A stretch of 50,320 bases of DNA from Lentisphaeria bacterium (lineage in GTDB: Bacteria; Verrucomicrobiota; Lentisphaeria; Victivallales; Victivallaceae). The notes beneath the pieces are model-generated. The model was not told where the DNA came from, searched no databases, and saw only the letters and a list, made by a program, of their open reading frames with translations. Made by a program: the position numbers and the translations under genes. Location: NCBI GenBank assembly GCA_017450705.1, contig JAFSTC010000075.1:1-50320 (forward strand), written 5' to 3'. This document shows positions 8,009 through 16,226 of the stretch, piece by piece (the stretch's first letter is position 1; each line of letters opens with the position of its first letter).

Positions 8009-10372
8009 GTGTTCATCAGGAAAAAGAAACTGCTGCTGCGGCTGGAATTGGAGAACAAATTCATCTGTCAGATCACCTCCGATGAGCTGGATCGTCCGAT
8101 CACGATCGGCCGGGACCGGAACTGCGACTGGCGGATTCCCGCCGCGGACCGGAGCGCGAGCAACCGCCACGCCGAGTTGTTTCTCCGCCGCGGCCGGGTC
8201 TGCATCCGGGATCTCGGCAGTCACAACGGCGTTTACTTTCTGGGCGAAAAAATCACGGAGCGGGCCGTGTCCCCCGGGGACCGCTACGGCATCGGGGATG
8301 CGGTTTTGTCCGTTTCGCAGGCCAGGGAGAACGACGGCACGGAAACCGGGCGCAAATTTCACCGGCTGGAACAGCTCAACGGAAAGAACCGGAAAAAAGT
8401 CTACGAGCTTTCCGCCGCCAGTTATACCATCGGTTCGGCCGATGACGCGGAGATCCGCATCGAAGACACCCTGGTCTCCCGCCGCCACGCCCGGCTGGAG
8501 CTCAAAAACGACGGGACCTGCTGGGTCATCGATCTGGGGAGCCGCAACGGAACGTTCGTGAATCGTCTGATGCTCTCCGCCGAAAACACCGACGGGCGGA
8601 TGCTTCAGCAGGGCGATACGCTTTCGGTCGGCAGCGTGGATTTCTGTTTTTACGACCGGAACGTCATGGTCCAGAAGTCCTATTTTCTGTTGAAATCGCT
8701 GTGTGCGGCCGCCACGGTCGCCGTCATCCTCTCGGGATATTTCTTCTGGCAGTCGCTGCTGCCCACGTCGAAGGATCACATCGAACGGGCGAAAAAACTT
8801 TCGGAGAGCCGGCAGTTCGATGCGGCGCTGCGGCAGCTTGACAAGGCCGCCGATGCGTCCAAAGCCGCCAGCTACCGGGCGGAAAGCGCGGACCTGAGAA
8901 AGCAGATCGAAAACTGGCGGAAGACGACGAAAAAATGGGAGGAGACAAAACAGCTGATATCGAACCGCCGCTGGGTTTCCGGCAACAAAATCCTGGCCGG
9001 ACTGGTCGCGGGCAAGGGCGACGTCTGGAATTGGAACAACACCGACGCCATCGAAAGCCGGCGGCAGGCCCTCCTGATGTCCGAGGTGCTGGAGCCCTTC
9101 CTCCATGCGAGGATCCTCATGTCGGAGTCCGGGACCGGGGTGGCGGCGCTGGAGACGGATCTGGCCAAACTGAACGCGGCGCTGCGGAACATCGCCGGGC
9201 GTCCGGAAGAGTATTTCCAGCTCCTGTACGCCGAGGGAAAAATCATTTCCGGGGAACTTGCGTATGTGACGGACCGTCTGAAGCAGATCGAAAAGACGGT
9301 GGCGGCGGCCAATGCGGACCGCCGGTTCGAAAAGGACATCGGGCTTCTCGAGGCCATCAGCCGCGAGGCTCTGGAGCGGAGCCGTGAACCTGAAAAAGTC
9401 CGCCGCCGCCTGACGGCGCAGCTGGTGCCGAACCGCTGCCGGATTTATCTGTCTCCGCTGAAAGCCTTTGCTGCCGCACAGAAACAATTCAGGCACAACC
9501 TCGAAAAACTGGCGTCCATGGAGTTCCGGCAGCTGCACCGGGAGCTCCCGCTGCCCAAGTCCGAGGAGTGCGTCGTCTCGCCCGTGTTCACGTCGCTCCG
9601 GAGCGAGATGCTCAGCCGGAACGAGACGCTTCTCCAGCGGGGCAAACAGCTCGAGTACCTGACCGAAACGCTCAAAAAACGGGGGATCGTTCCCGGCAAG
9701 CAGCCTGAAATGCTCCAAAAATGGCAGGAAAAGGGATTTGCCGACCGGCTGCTGTCGTGCGACTGCTTCAAGTACGACGCCAGGCTGTGGGCGGCGAACC
9801 GCAAAAAGCCCGTCGGCGTGTTCGACGCCTTTCTGGGGATCGAATTCTTCTGGGATTTTCTCCGCGGACTGCCGGGAAAATTCGACGCGGCCCTGCTGGA
9901 TGAACGGCCCTTCGTTCCGGAGATCGTTCAAATCAGGAATATTTACGGCGACCTCGAAGTTTTCAGGGGCTATATCGAAGATCCCGTGCTCGGTCTTCTG
10001 CTCTCGCAGGAGGTCAAAAAGCCCCGTCTGCAGGATCTGGCGCTGTGGGTGGACGAACTGCTGACGCGGCGGGACAACACTCTGACCGGATTCGTCCGCC
10101 GTTCCCGGGAGTGCGCCAGATCCCGCGACGCTTTGATCCTCGGCGGCGCCGTTCTGATTCTGGACGCCGGAAAGAACGCGGACATTGCCGGGGAATACGG
10201 GCGTCTCGCCGGACTTTTCGGGAAATTGCGCCGGGAGGTCTCCGGCATAGCCGACCAAGACGCCGTTCCGGAACAGGTCATCAGGAACCGCCGGACGATC
10301 GTCGCCCTCGGTCTGCCCGGGGATCCCGCTGTCAGAAAGGCGTTTTACGAGATGTCGGAGGAGAAAAAATGA
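8009..10372 (+). CDS. Tandem-FHA membrane protein with long helical C-terminal domain
   Basis: A 787-residue protein with two FHA domains: about 25-95 (TIGRDRNCDWRIP, SNRHAEL, GSHNGVYF) and about 135-205 (TIGSADDAEIRI, SRRHARL, GSRNGTFVN). Both keep the Arg, Ser-x-x-His and Asn-Gly positions needed for phosphothreonine binding. One membrane helix (about 229-249) is followed by about 535 mainly helical, charged residues of no recognised family. Start is GTG 8009, with GGAGGTGA at 7997-8004 overlapping the previous stop. Its stop overlaps the next gene (ATGA). The protein could link cytoplasmic phosphosignalling to the envelope side of the pilus machine. Confidence 0.85.
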   Translation: MFIRKKKLLLRLELENKFICQITSDELDRPITIGRDRNCDWRIPAADRSASNRHAELFLRRGRVCIRDLGSHNGVYFLGEKITERAVSPGDRYGIGDAVLSVSQARENDGTETGRKFHRLEQLNGKNRKKVYELSAASYTIGSADDAEIRIEDTLVSRRHARLELKNDGTCWVIDLGSRNGTFVNRLMLSAENTDGRMLQQGDTLSVGSVDFCFYDRNVMVQKSYFLLKSLCAAATVAVILSGYFFWQSLLPTSKDHIERAKKLSESRQFDAALRQLDKAADASKAASYRAESADLRKQIENWRKTTKKWEETKQLISNRRWVSGNKILAGLVAGKGDVWNWNNTDAIESRRQALLMSEVLEPFLHARILMSESGTGVAALETDLAKLNAALRNIAGRPEEYFQLLYAEGKIISGELAYVTDRLKQIEKTVAAANADRRFEKDIGLLEAISREALERSREPEKVRRRLTAQLVPNRCRIYLSPLKAFAAAQKQFRHNLEKLASMEFRQLHRELPLPKSEECVVSPVFTSLRSEMLSRNETLLQRGKQLEYLTETLKKRGIVPGKQPEMLQKWQEKGFADRLLSCDCFKYDARLWAANRKKPVGVFDAFLGIEFFWDFLRGLPGKFDAALLDERPFVPEIVQIRNIYGDLEVFRGYIEDPVLGLLLSQEVKKPRLQDLALWVDELLTRRDNTLTGFVRRSRECARSRDALILGGAVLILDAGKNADIAGEYGRLAGLFGKLRREVSGIADQDAVPEQVIRNRRTIVALGLPGDPAVRKAFYEMSEEKK

Positions 10373-10617
10373 GGATTTCCCGGCGAAAAAACGAGGGCGG
10401 CTCCGTCCTCATGGAGTATGTGATCCTCATCATGCTGGTCGGCGCGCCCCTCGTCGTCTTCATGCAGGCGGGTTTCTACAGTCTCGACGGCGGATTTTCA
10501 AGCGGTGTCGGCACCATCGACGTCTTCGGTACGCCGGTCACGGTCACGACCCCCGGCAGGATGTTCAAGTTCTATTTTCAAAGGATCCTGACCGGGATCG
10601 CACTGCCGATCCCCTGA
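10369..10617 (+). CDS. Small prepilin-like protein (Flp/TadE type)
   Basis: An 82-residue protein with a short basic leader (RISRRKNEG) and the prepilin pattern G|SVLMEYVILIMLVGAPLVV, in which Glu at +5 and Tyr at +6 match Flp-type prepilins. Cleavage between the two glycines or after the second would be by the peptidase encoded at 11167. The hydrophobic segment is about residues 12-33; the short tail is unrelated to the second prepilin. ATG 10369 overlaps the previous stop. It may be a minor pilin, since the 10827 gene looks like the classical Flp subunit. An open frame upstream of the ATG lies inside the preceding gene and is not used. Confidence 0.8.
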   Translation: MRISRRKNEGGSVLMEYVILIMLVGAPLVVFMQAGFYSLDGGFSSGVGTIDVFGTPVTVTTPGRMFKFYFQRILTGIALPIP

Positions 10618-10672
10618 TAATCATGGGAATACGGTCCGGATATGGACAAAGGATTTCGATAACTCAAACGAC

Positions 10673-10826
10673 AAAGGAGGTGCATCGAAGGAAGCATGAT
10701 TTTTCCGTGGTTTTTTCAAGAAAAAATCACACCGGAAGCGCCGCGGACGAGGCGGCGCGGACAAACATCAATATGAGAGTCCGCTCTTTCGAACGAATCG
10801 GACTCTCGAAAAAAAGGAAAGAAACG
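10673..10826 (+). promoter_or_regulatory. Structured leader upstream of the Flp pilin gene
   Basis: Three inverted repeats fill the gap between the two prepilin genes: TTTTTTC/GAAAAAA at 10711-10726, GCGCCGC/GCGGCGC at 10738-10758 (7-nt loop), and GAGAGTCCG/CGGACTCTC at 10775-10807 (15-nt loop). The last sits just upstream of the pilin ribosome binding site (AAAGGAAAG, about 10814-10822). A strong but apparently unused Shine-Dalgarno sequence, AAAGGAGGTG, lies at 10673-10682; the nearest ATG (10696) would give a 26-residue peptide with a long 15-nt spacing. The hairpins may set transcript ends or stabilise the abundant pilin message. Confidence 0.5.
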
Positions 10827-11156
10827 ATGAAAATCAAAGGTCTTCGGATCGCTTCCGTCAAACGGACGGTTTTGGGCAGGACGTTCTGCCGCCTGCTCGG
10901 CGATGAAATGGGCGCCGTCGCCATGGAATACGTGGTCATCGCCCTGCTGGTGGTCGCCGCATCTGTGGGAGCCGCCCTCTTTTTCGGAGCCGGAATAAGA
11001 CGCGGATTAGTATCAACCGTACGAATGATCTTCGCACCGAACAAAACCGCAGAGTCACAGCAGATCAGCAGCGAAAATCCGGGATTTGTTCAGGCTGGGC
11101 AGGCTCAAAGTAACGCGGTTAAAAACAATATTGGCGGCACCGATACCCCTGAGTAA
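10827..11156 (+). CDS. flp: Flp-type major prepilin
   Basis: A 109-residue prepilin. A 28-residue basic leader ends in DEMG, followed by AVAMEYVVIALLVVAASVG with Glu at +5 and Tyr at +6, the Flp signature. The hydrophobic helix runs about residues 29-52, and a tail of about 55 residues rich in Asn, Gln and Ser follows, longer than in typical Flp proteins. The open frame extends upstream to 10623, but ATG 10827 with AAAGGAAAG in front is the right start because it gives a normal leader. The prepilin peptidase gene follows 10 bp later. This is the best candidate for the major pilus subunit. Confidence 0.88.
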   Translation: MKIKGLRIASVKRTVLGRTFCRLLGDEMGAVAMEYVVIALLVVAASVGAALFFGAGIRRGLVSTVRMIFAPNKTAESQQISSENPGFVQAGQAQSNAVKNNIGGTDTPE

Positions 11157-11166
11157 AAAACGTGTT

Positions 11167-11715
11167 ATGGCAACTCCGCTTTACATACTGGCTGTCGTGA
11201 CGCCGTGGCTGGCATATTTGTGCTGGTCGGACGTCCGGACGCGGCGGCTTCCCAATCTTGGGACATTGGGGATGCTGGGTTGCGCCCTGATCTGGCGTCT
11301 GGCGTACGGCGGAGTCCCCCTGTTCATGAACGGTCTTGTCGGCGGAGCGCTCTGCGGAGCGTTTCTGCTCCTGCCGTTCCTGCTGCGCGGCGCGGGCGGC
11401 GGCGACGTGAAAATGATCGCCGCCGCGGGCGCCGTGCTGGGCGTTCAGCGGATCGCGCTGATGCTCTTCGCCACTTCGCTGGCCGGTTTTGTGCTGGCGC
11501 TGGTGATGCTGTGCTGCCGCCGCGCGGATCCGGCCCGGCTGAAGCATTATTTTCTCTGCCTTTTCTGGTGGCGATACGACCGTGCCGCCGGACGGGCGGC
11601 CCTGCCGCCGAAGGACTCCGAAAGGGCCCGGATCCCTTTCGGCGCGGCGATCGCCGCCGGCGTCTGGCTGGCCCTCTTCTTCGAAATTTTCATGATTTGG
11701 AGGAACGGACGGTGA
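11167..11715 (+). CDS. tadV: Type IV prepilin peptidase (TadV/CpaA type)
   Basis: A 182-residue polytopic membrane aspartyl protease of the A24 family that would process the Flp and TadE-like prepilins. The catalytic aspartates are visible in 'CWSDVRTRRLPN' (about residue 21) and 'GAGGGDVKMI' (about residue 80, GxGD motif). Five to six hydrophobic segments cover most of the protein. It lacks the N-terminal methylase domain of PilD, as expected for TadV. The start is placed at ATG 11167, just after the flp stop, which implies translational coupling; no good ribosome binding site is seen. The stop overlaps the next ATG by one base. Confidence 0.9.
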   Translation: MATPLYILAVVTPWLAYLCWSDVRTRRLPNLGTLGMLGCALIWRLAYGGVPLFMNGLVGGALCGAFLLLPFLLRGAGGGDVKMIAAAGAVLGVQRIALMLFATSLAGFVLALVMLCCRRADPARLKHYFLCLFWWRYDRAAGRAALPPKDSERARIPFGAAIAAGVWLALFFEIFMIWRNGR

Positions 11716-12431
11716 TGCGTTTCGGGTCGGGGAAAGGTTCCGTTCTCATGGAGTTCGTGCTCGTCGGGCCGATGCTCCTGCTGCTGATTTTCGTCATTGT
11801 TCAGCTGGCCTTCATATTCATGGCCAGACAGCTCGTATTTTACGCCGCTTATTCCGCCGCGCGGACCGCGCTGGTTTACAATATCAAGGACTACACGGTG
11901 ACCCGAAACCCGGAAGATGAGGACGCGTCGGATGATTTCAGGCCGAACAGCGGCCCGCTCTATCTGGCGGCCTGCACGGTGATGTCGTGGCTGAATTTCG
12001 GGGACGGATCTTCCGATTTTCCGTTTTACCCCAAAGGCGATGCGGACGTCTGGTGGCAGGTCAGGATCTCCGGAAAGGAGCGGATCGTCCAGGAGGGCAA
12101 AGACCGGCTCCCGGCGGTGGCGGTGACGGTCCACTATTATTATCCATTGATGGTGCCTCTGGTCGGTGATATGCTGGCTTACGTTCTGGCCGGACCGGAG
12201 CCGGACGATTCGACGTGGGAAACCTTCGGCTGGGCCCCGGGGCCCCGGCAGGCGGCCGCCGCGCAGAACATTCCCCAGGTGACGGACGCCCCCCGGGACC
12301 GCGTTTACCGTAACGGCGGGCTCCCCGTTCTGCACCTGCAGGAGACCTGTTACATGGCAAAGCCTTACAAAACATCGACCTACGCCCGGATCCCGACGGA
12401 CGGCAGCGGGGGATTTCAAAGGAGCCTTTGA
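11715..12431 (+). CDS. tadE: TadE-like pseudopilin
   Basis: A 238-residue TadE-family minor pilin. The N-terminus has the processing pattern GKG|SVLMEFVLVGPMLLLL with Glu at +5, and 'YAAYSAARTALV' follows the membrane helix as is usual for TadE. The remaining about 190 residues form an extracytoplasmic domain with aromatic-rich stretches (VHYYYPLMVPL) and two Cys residues. The start ATG 11715 shares one base with the peptidase stop; an in-frame GTG lies immediately before. It is followed 3 bp later by the TadG-like gene. Confidence 0.84.
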   Translation: MRFGSGKGSVLMEFVLVGPMLLLLIFVIVQLAFIFMARQLVFYAAYSAARTALVYNIKDYTVTRNPEDEDASDDFRPNSGPLYLAACTVMSWLNFGDGSSDFPFYPKGDADVWWQVRISGKERIVQEGKDRLPAVAVTVHYYYPLMVPLVGDMLAYVLAGPEPDDSTWETFGWAPGPRQAAAAQNIPQVTDAPRDRVYRNGGLPVLHLQETCYMAKPYKTSTYARIPTDGSGGFQRSL

Positions 12432-12434
12432 CAG

Positions 12435-15074
12435 ATGAGCCGTCTGATCCTGAAAATTTGCATGGAAAGATTCAAATCGCTCCCCCGGGACGAAAGCGGT
12501 GCGGCCGTGATGATAACGCTGGCGGTGGTTCTTTTCCTGTATCTGCTCTGCTCGTCCGTTTACGCCGTCGGCATGACTGTCAACGAAAAGATCCAGCTGC
12601 AGAACGCCTGCGACGCGGCGGCGTATTCCGGAGCGGTGGTGGAAGCGGATTGTCTGAGCCGCATCGCGACCATCAACCGCGCCATGTCCTGGACCTACAT
12701 CCAGACCGTGAAACGGCGGATGGATTACATCGTGCTGGAATGGCTGAAGCTGACGGTGGACAGATTCAAGGAAGACGAGGACATGTGCCGGAATTATAAT
12801 AGCCACAATTATAAAGACTTTCTTCTCAATCCGGGACCGGTTCCCGGAGATGAAGACCCCATCCCTCCTCCTGAAAAAAACAGGGGGTACAGAGCATATT
12901 CTATTACGCCATACCCTTGCAGTGAACATGAAAGCGGCAAACGGGGCGGGGGAACCTGGTGGTGCGGATGGACGCCGCAGGACGGCGCGAACGAAAGCGA
13001 TGCCCTCGTCAGGCTCGGCTATCTGACGAAAGATGAGGACCGCGCCGGCCGCGCCGGTTTCCAGTACGGCCGTTTTCTCAAGCGCACCGAGATCAGGGAT
13101 GAACTGCTGCACAGCTACGGGCAGCTGAAAGACGAACTGCAGAAAAAAATCGTGAACGACGACGAGGTGCTTGCCGCGCTCTCCGCGCTGCAGTTCCAGT
13201 GCGTCGGATCCATGAACGAAAAGATTTCCTCGGCCGCTCTGAACGTGCTGCGCGACAATCTGCCCCGAAATTCCGGTCTGGGCGACGACGAATACTTCTA
13301 CCGGGTGGATCTGCCGAGCTTCAACAATCCCTACCTGGATCTGAAGGAAAACGAGTTGTGGGCGGGCGTATTTTCCGCCTGCCGGAATACGGAGGAGGAC
13401 GAACTGGAGTTCCTGGCGGCGGCGCTGAATACCGACGCCTCGAAAGAAAAGGTTTTTTCCGGCGGGTTCCTCTTTCAGGACATCTTCGGCGGCGACGATA
13501 ACCGGTGCGACGGCATCGACCAATGGTTCATACGCGGCAGTCAAAGCACCCTGACGAAAGAAGACATCCGTTTTGCGGCGACGGCCGACGATCTTGCCAT
13601 GCGCGGCATCCAGCGCGGCTACAAAAGCGCCAACCGGGCCGAGGCGGAAGCCGCGACATCCGTTCTGCGGGGAAATCACGTCGCGTACGGCAATAATCTG
13701 ACAGGTTCTGCCCAGGCAATAGTGAACTGGGCGCAAAAATCAGCAATTCCAGTCTTATGCAGTCCTGTCATTGCTCAAAATTTCTCGACGGCATTGGGCA
13801 AATTCAATGCCGGCAAGAATTTGGATATCGTTCCTTCGGCCGTGAATTCGGGAAATATATTTGTCGAACAGTGCAAAAGCACCGAAAACAATTTCGGCCT
13901 GGTCGCGGAATACCATTGGGCCTCCATGCGCTGGTGGTGCGCCCGACTGTGGGGGTGGATTAAAATTTCCAGAAGGTATAAGGTTCCGAGATACCTTACT
14001 GAAATGCATTTCAAAGTATGCCCTGTTGATGTTTGTTCCAAACACGGAAACGGCGGGACCGATTCCAATTCCCGCGGCGGTTACAAACAGTGCTATGTCG
14101 GGAAATATATGCTCGATGACATGGATACGCATGGATCCTACAATGATTTCCCGGGGTACATGACCATGGGGTACAGCCGGGTATACGGCGACGACCGGGC
14201 GATATTCAAAAGTGAGACCCAGCGGTATTACATGACTCCCAAAGTGATGCCGATGAAACTGAACCGCACGTTCTTTCAGGAGCGGATCAACGTCGTGGCG
14301 GGCAAGAGACAGAAAAACCCCTTCCGCTGGATGTATTCCGGGAACGGCGGGTTCCGTCCGGCGGCTTCCGGGAACTCCGTTTTCGCTATGTTCGATCCGA
14401 TGCTCGTCACTTCGTCCGGCGATGCGGAGAGCATGATCCTCGCCTCCTCTTCGGCCGCCGCGGCGTTCCGCTCCCGCAGAAATCCCGGGGAGGGACATTA
14501 CGAGACCAATTACGACCAGATCTCCAGTTTCGAATACGACGACGCCTTCGCAAATGACGAGCCGACGATCGCCCTGACCGGCAATGGCACAGGGGCCCTC
14601 GCTTCCGAACTGCGCATCGGCTGCCCCCACCGCAGCGGCGGCAATCGGATCGGCAGCCGGATGAAACAGGCGTGGAACCTTTGCGAAACCGATTGGCAGG
14701 CCGTCTTCGTCCCGCAGCACTACGCCGATTTCAACTGGATCGGACGCAGAACTTCCGGAAGCGTCACGGCCCCTTACGACTCTTTCACCCTCCCGGCAAA
14801 CGGCGATGTCTTTTATTGCCGCCATCCCCGGCCGCCTGCCGGGACCCGGAATTTCCTTCTGCGCTGTCTGGGTTTCCCGGAGGAGAGTGCCTCGGAGAAA
14901 CAGGAAAAAAAAAGGTATCTGCTGCCGCTGTACGGAGACGGTTCGGCCGATTCCGGGCCGATCCGGACCGCTCATCCCGGCCACTGGGACGGCGATCGGC
15001 AGCTCTTCATTCCGGGCCGGCTGTTCGGCAGCGACAGCCTGCCCGCGTTCGTCCTGAAATACAAATGGCAATAA
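12435..15074 (+). CDS. tadG: TadG-like pilus assembly protein, large
   Basis: An 879-residue protein. The TadG N-terminal pattern is clear: RDESGAAVMITLAVVLFLY followed by 'NEKIQLQNACDAAAYSGA' (about residues 18-65), in which the helix is preceded by Gly and position +5 is not Glu, as in TadG. The rest is a large extracytoplasmic region with many Trp and Cys residues. Typical TadG proteins carry a von Willebrand A domain; I see no DxSxS MIDAS motif here, so the C-terminal part seems different. In the family the protein is needed for pilus assembly or surface anchoring. Confidence 0.8.
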   Translation: MSRLILKICMERFKSLPRDESGAAVMITLAVVLFLYLLCSSVYAVGMTVNEKIQLQNACDAAAYSGAVVEADCLSRIATINRAMSWTYIQTVKRRMDYIVLEWLKLTVDRFKEDEDMCRNYNSHNYKDFLLNPGPVPGDEDPIPPPEKNRGYRAYSITPYPCSEHESGKRGGGTWWCGWTPQDGANESDALVRLGYLTKDEDRAGRAGFQYGRFLKRTEIRDELLHSYGQLKDELQKKIVNDDEVLAALSALQFQCVGSMNEKISSAALNVLRDNLPRNSGLGDDEYFYRVDLPSFNNPYLDLKENELWAGVFSACRNTEEDELEFLAAALNTDASKEKVFSGGFLFQDIFGGDDNRCDGIDQWFIRGSQSTLTKEDIRFAATADDLAMRGIQRGYKSANRAEAEAATSVLRGNHVAYGNNLTGSAQAIVNWAQKSAIPVLCSPVIAQNFSTALGKFNAGKNLDIVPSAVNSGNIFVEQCKSTENNFGLVAEYHWASMRWWCARLWGWIKISRRYKVPRYLTEMHFKVCPVDVCSKHGNGGTDSNSRGGYKQCYVGKYMLDDMDTHGSYNDFPGYMTMGYSRVYGDDRAIFKSETQRYYMTPKVMPMKLNRTFFQERINVVAGKRQKNPFRWMYSGNGGFRPAASGNSVFAMFDPMLVTSSGDAESMILASSSAAAAFRSRRNPGEGHYETNYDQISSFEYDDAFANDEPTIALTGNGTGALASELRIGCPHRSGGNRIGSRMKQAWNLCETDWQAVFVPQHYADFNWIGRRTSGSVTAPYDSFTLPANGDVFYCRHPRPPAGTRNFLLRCLGFPEESASEKQEKKRYLLPLYGDGSADSGPIRTAHPGHWDGDRQLFIPGRLFGSDSLPAFVLKYKWQ

Positions 15075-15086
15075 CGGAGCGATAAA

Positions 15087-16226
15087 ATGAAAAAGGTTTC
15101 AAGAAAGATCCTGTGTTCCCTGCTCGCCTGCTGGATCTGGGGCGTCGGGGCGACGACGGTCGCCCGTGTCGATGAACCGAAGCTGACTCAAACAGTCGAC
15201 GAAAAGATAATCGGCCGAAAAACTCTCGCCGCCCCCCGGAACACGGAAGAGCGCCCCCTTCAGACGCCGGAAGAGTTCATCAGGCAGCTGCCGGCTCAGG
15301 ATCGGGAGAAGCTCCGGGAAGTCTCCCGGCTCCTGGCCGTCAACGAAGCCGTGAACAAGCTCAAAGACGATTATATCCGCGAGCCCGAAAAGCACTCTTC
15401 GGTGTCTTTCCGTTCCATCGTCGGCATCAAATGGAAGAGAATGCTTAAAAACAGCGGGTTCGCGCCGATTTTCCTGAGCGATCTCTTCACGGGTGCTTTG
15501 TTGATAAACGGTCCCTTCGGTGAGAAATGCGCGGTCGCCGCGCTGTACAATCCCTGGTGGGACGCCCTTCTGTTCTTCCGTCTTGAGGCCGCGGAAAACG
15601 GTCCGCCGTGGAAGATCACGTCATTCGAACTGCAAAGCGGCGAAGATTTCCGCGGAGAGCCTCCCTCCGGGATTCCCTCCATCGATCCCGTCATCGCGCA
15701 GAAGGGCAGACAGGCGTTGGTCTGGATGCGTCTGATAAAGGCCACGCGGGCCAGATTCGACGCCGTCTTTTCTGGGAAGAAGCCGGAAAACTGCAGCTTC
15801 CGGAACGAGTTCCCGCCGACTTCCCGCCTGCCGGTCCAGCTCCGCGCCGCGGCCCGGATGAAACTGCATCAGACGATGCTGGGTAACAAAGGGGTTATCG
15901 TGGAGATGTCTGCGTTTCTGCAACTTCTGCGCGGCGTGAAGGCCGAAAAAATGAAAGCCGTGCTCAAGGGAAACGATCTGCGCACGTTCAGGTTCTTTGC
16001 CGCTCTGCCCGTCGGGTTCCGCCGGACCATGACCTATTACGGCTGCTGGACGACCGAAAGACAGCGGCTGTATCTGTACATCAGTAAGATGAACCCCAAT
16101 ATCATCTGTCTGCTTTACATCAATGCCGGCGTGAGGGTCAACTTCGAAATGTTCGACTTGAACGATTCGGAAAAATATCTGGATGTGATCGGGAAAGCGC
16201 AATCCGGAAAGGCGGTGGGCAAATGA
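15087..16226 (+). CDS. Secreted protein of unknown function in the tad locus
   Basis: A 379-residue protein with a signal peptide (MKKVSRKILCSLLACWIWGVGATTVA, cut near residue 26). No family is recognised. The mature part is mixed alpha/beta with a charged region at about 50-100 and no membrane helix. Start ATG 15087 has ACGGAG about eight bases upstream. The gene lies 12 bp after tadG, and its stop overlaps the lipase-like gene (ATGA), so it is co-translated with it. A chaperone or partner role for that hydrolase is possible but speculative. Confidence 0.7.
   Translation: MKKVSRKILCSLLACWIWGVGATTVARVDEPKLTQTVDEKIIGRKTLAAPRNTEERPLQTPEEFIRQLPAQDREKLREVSRLLAVNEAVNKLKDDYIREPEKHSSVSFRSIVGIKWKRMLKNSGFAPIFLSDLFTGALLINGPFGEKCAVAALYNPWWDALLFFRLEAAENGPPWKITSFELQSGEDFRGEPPSGIPSIDPVIAQKGRQALVWMRLIKATRARFDAVFSGKKPENCSFRNEFPPTSRLPVQLRAAARMKLHQTMLGNKGVIVEMSAFLQLLRGVKAEKMKAVLKGNDLRTFRFFAALPVGFRRTMTYYGCWTTERQRLYLYISKMNPNIICLLYINAGVRVNFEMFDLNDSEKYLDVIGKAQSGKAVGK

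Noticed and set aside
10696-10776. 26-codon frame after a strong Shine-Dalgarno sequence
   Set aside because: Spacing of 15 nt is poor and the peptide has no sign of selection; kept only as a remark in the leader entry.
10623-10826. N-terminal extension of the Flp prepilin
   Set aside because: It crosses three hairpins and would give an 96-residue leader, far too long for a prepilin; a good ribosome binding site supports ATG 10827.
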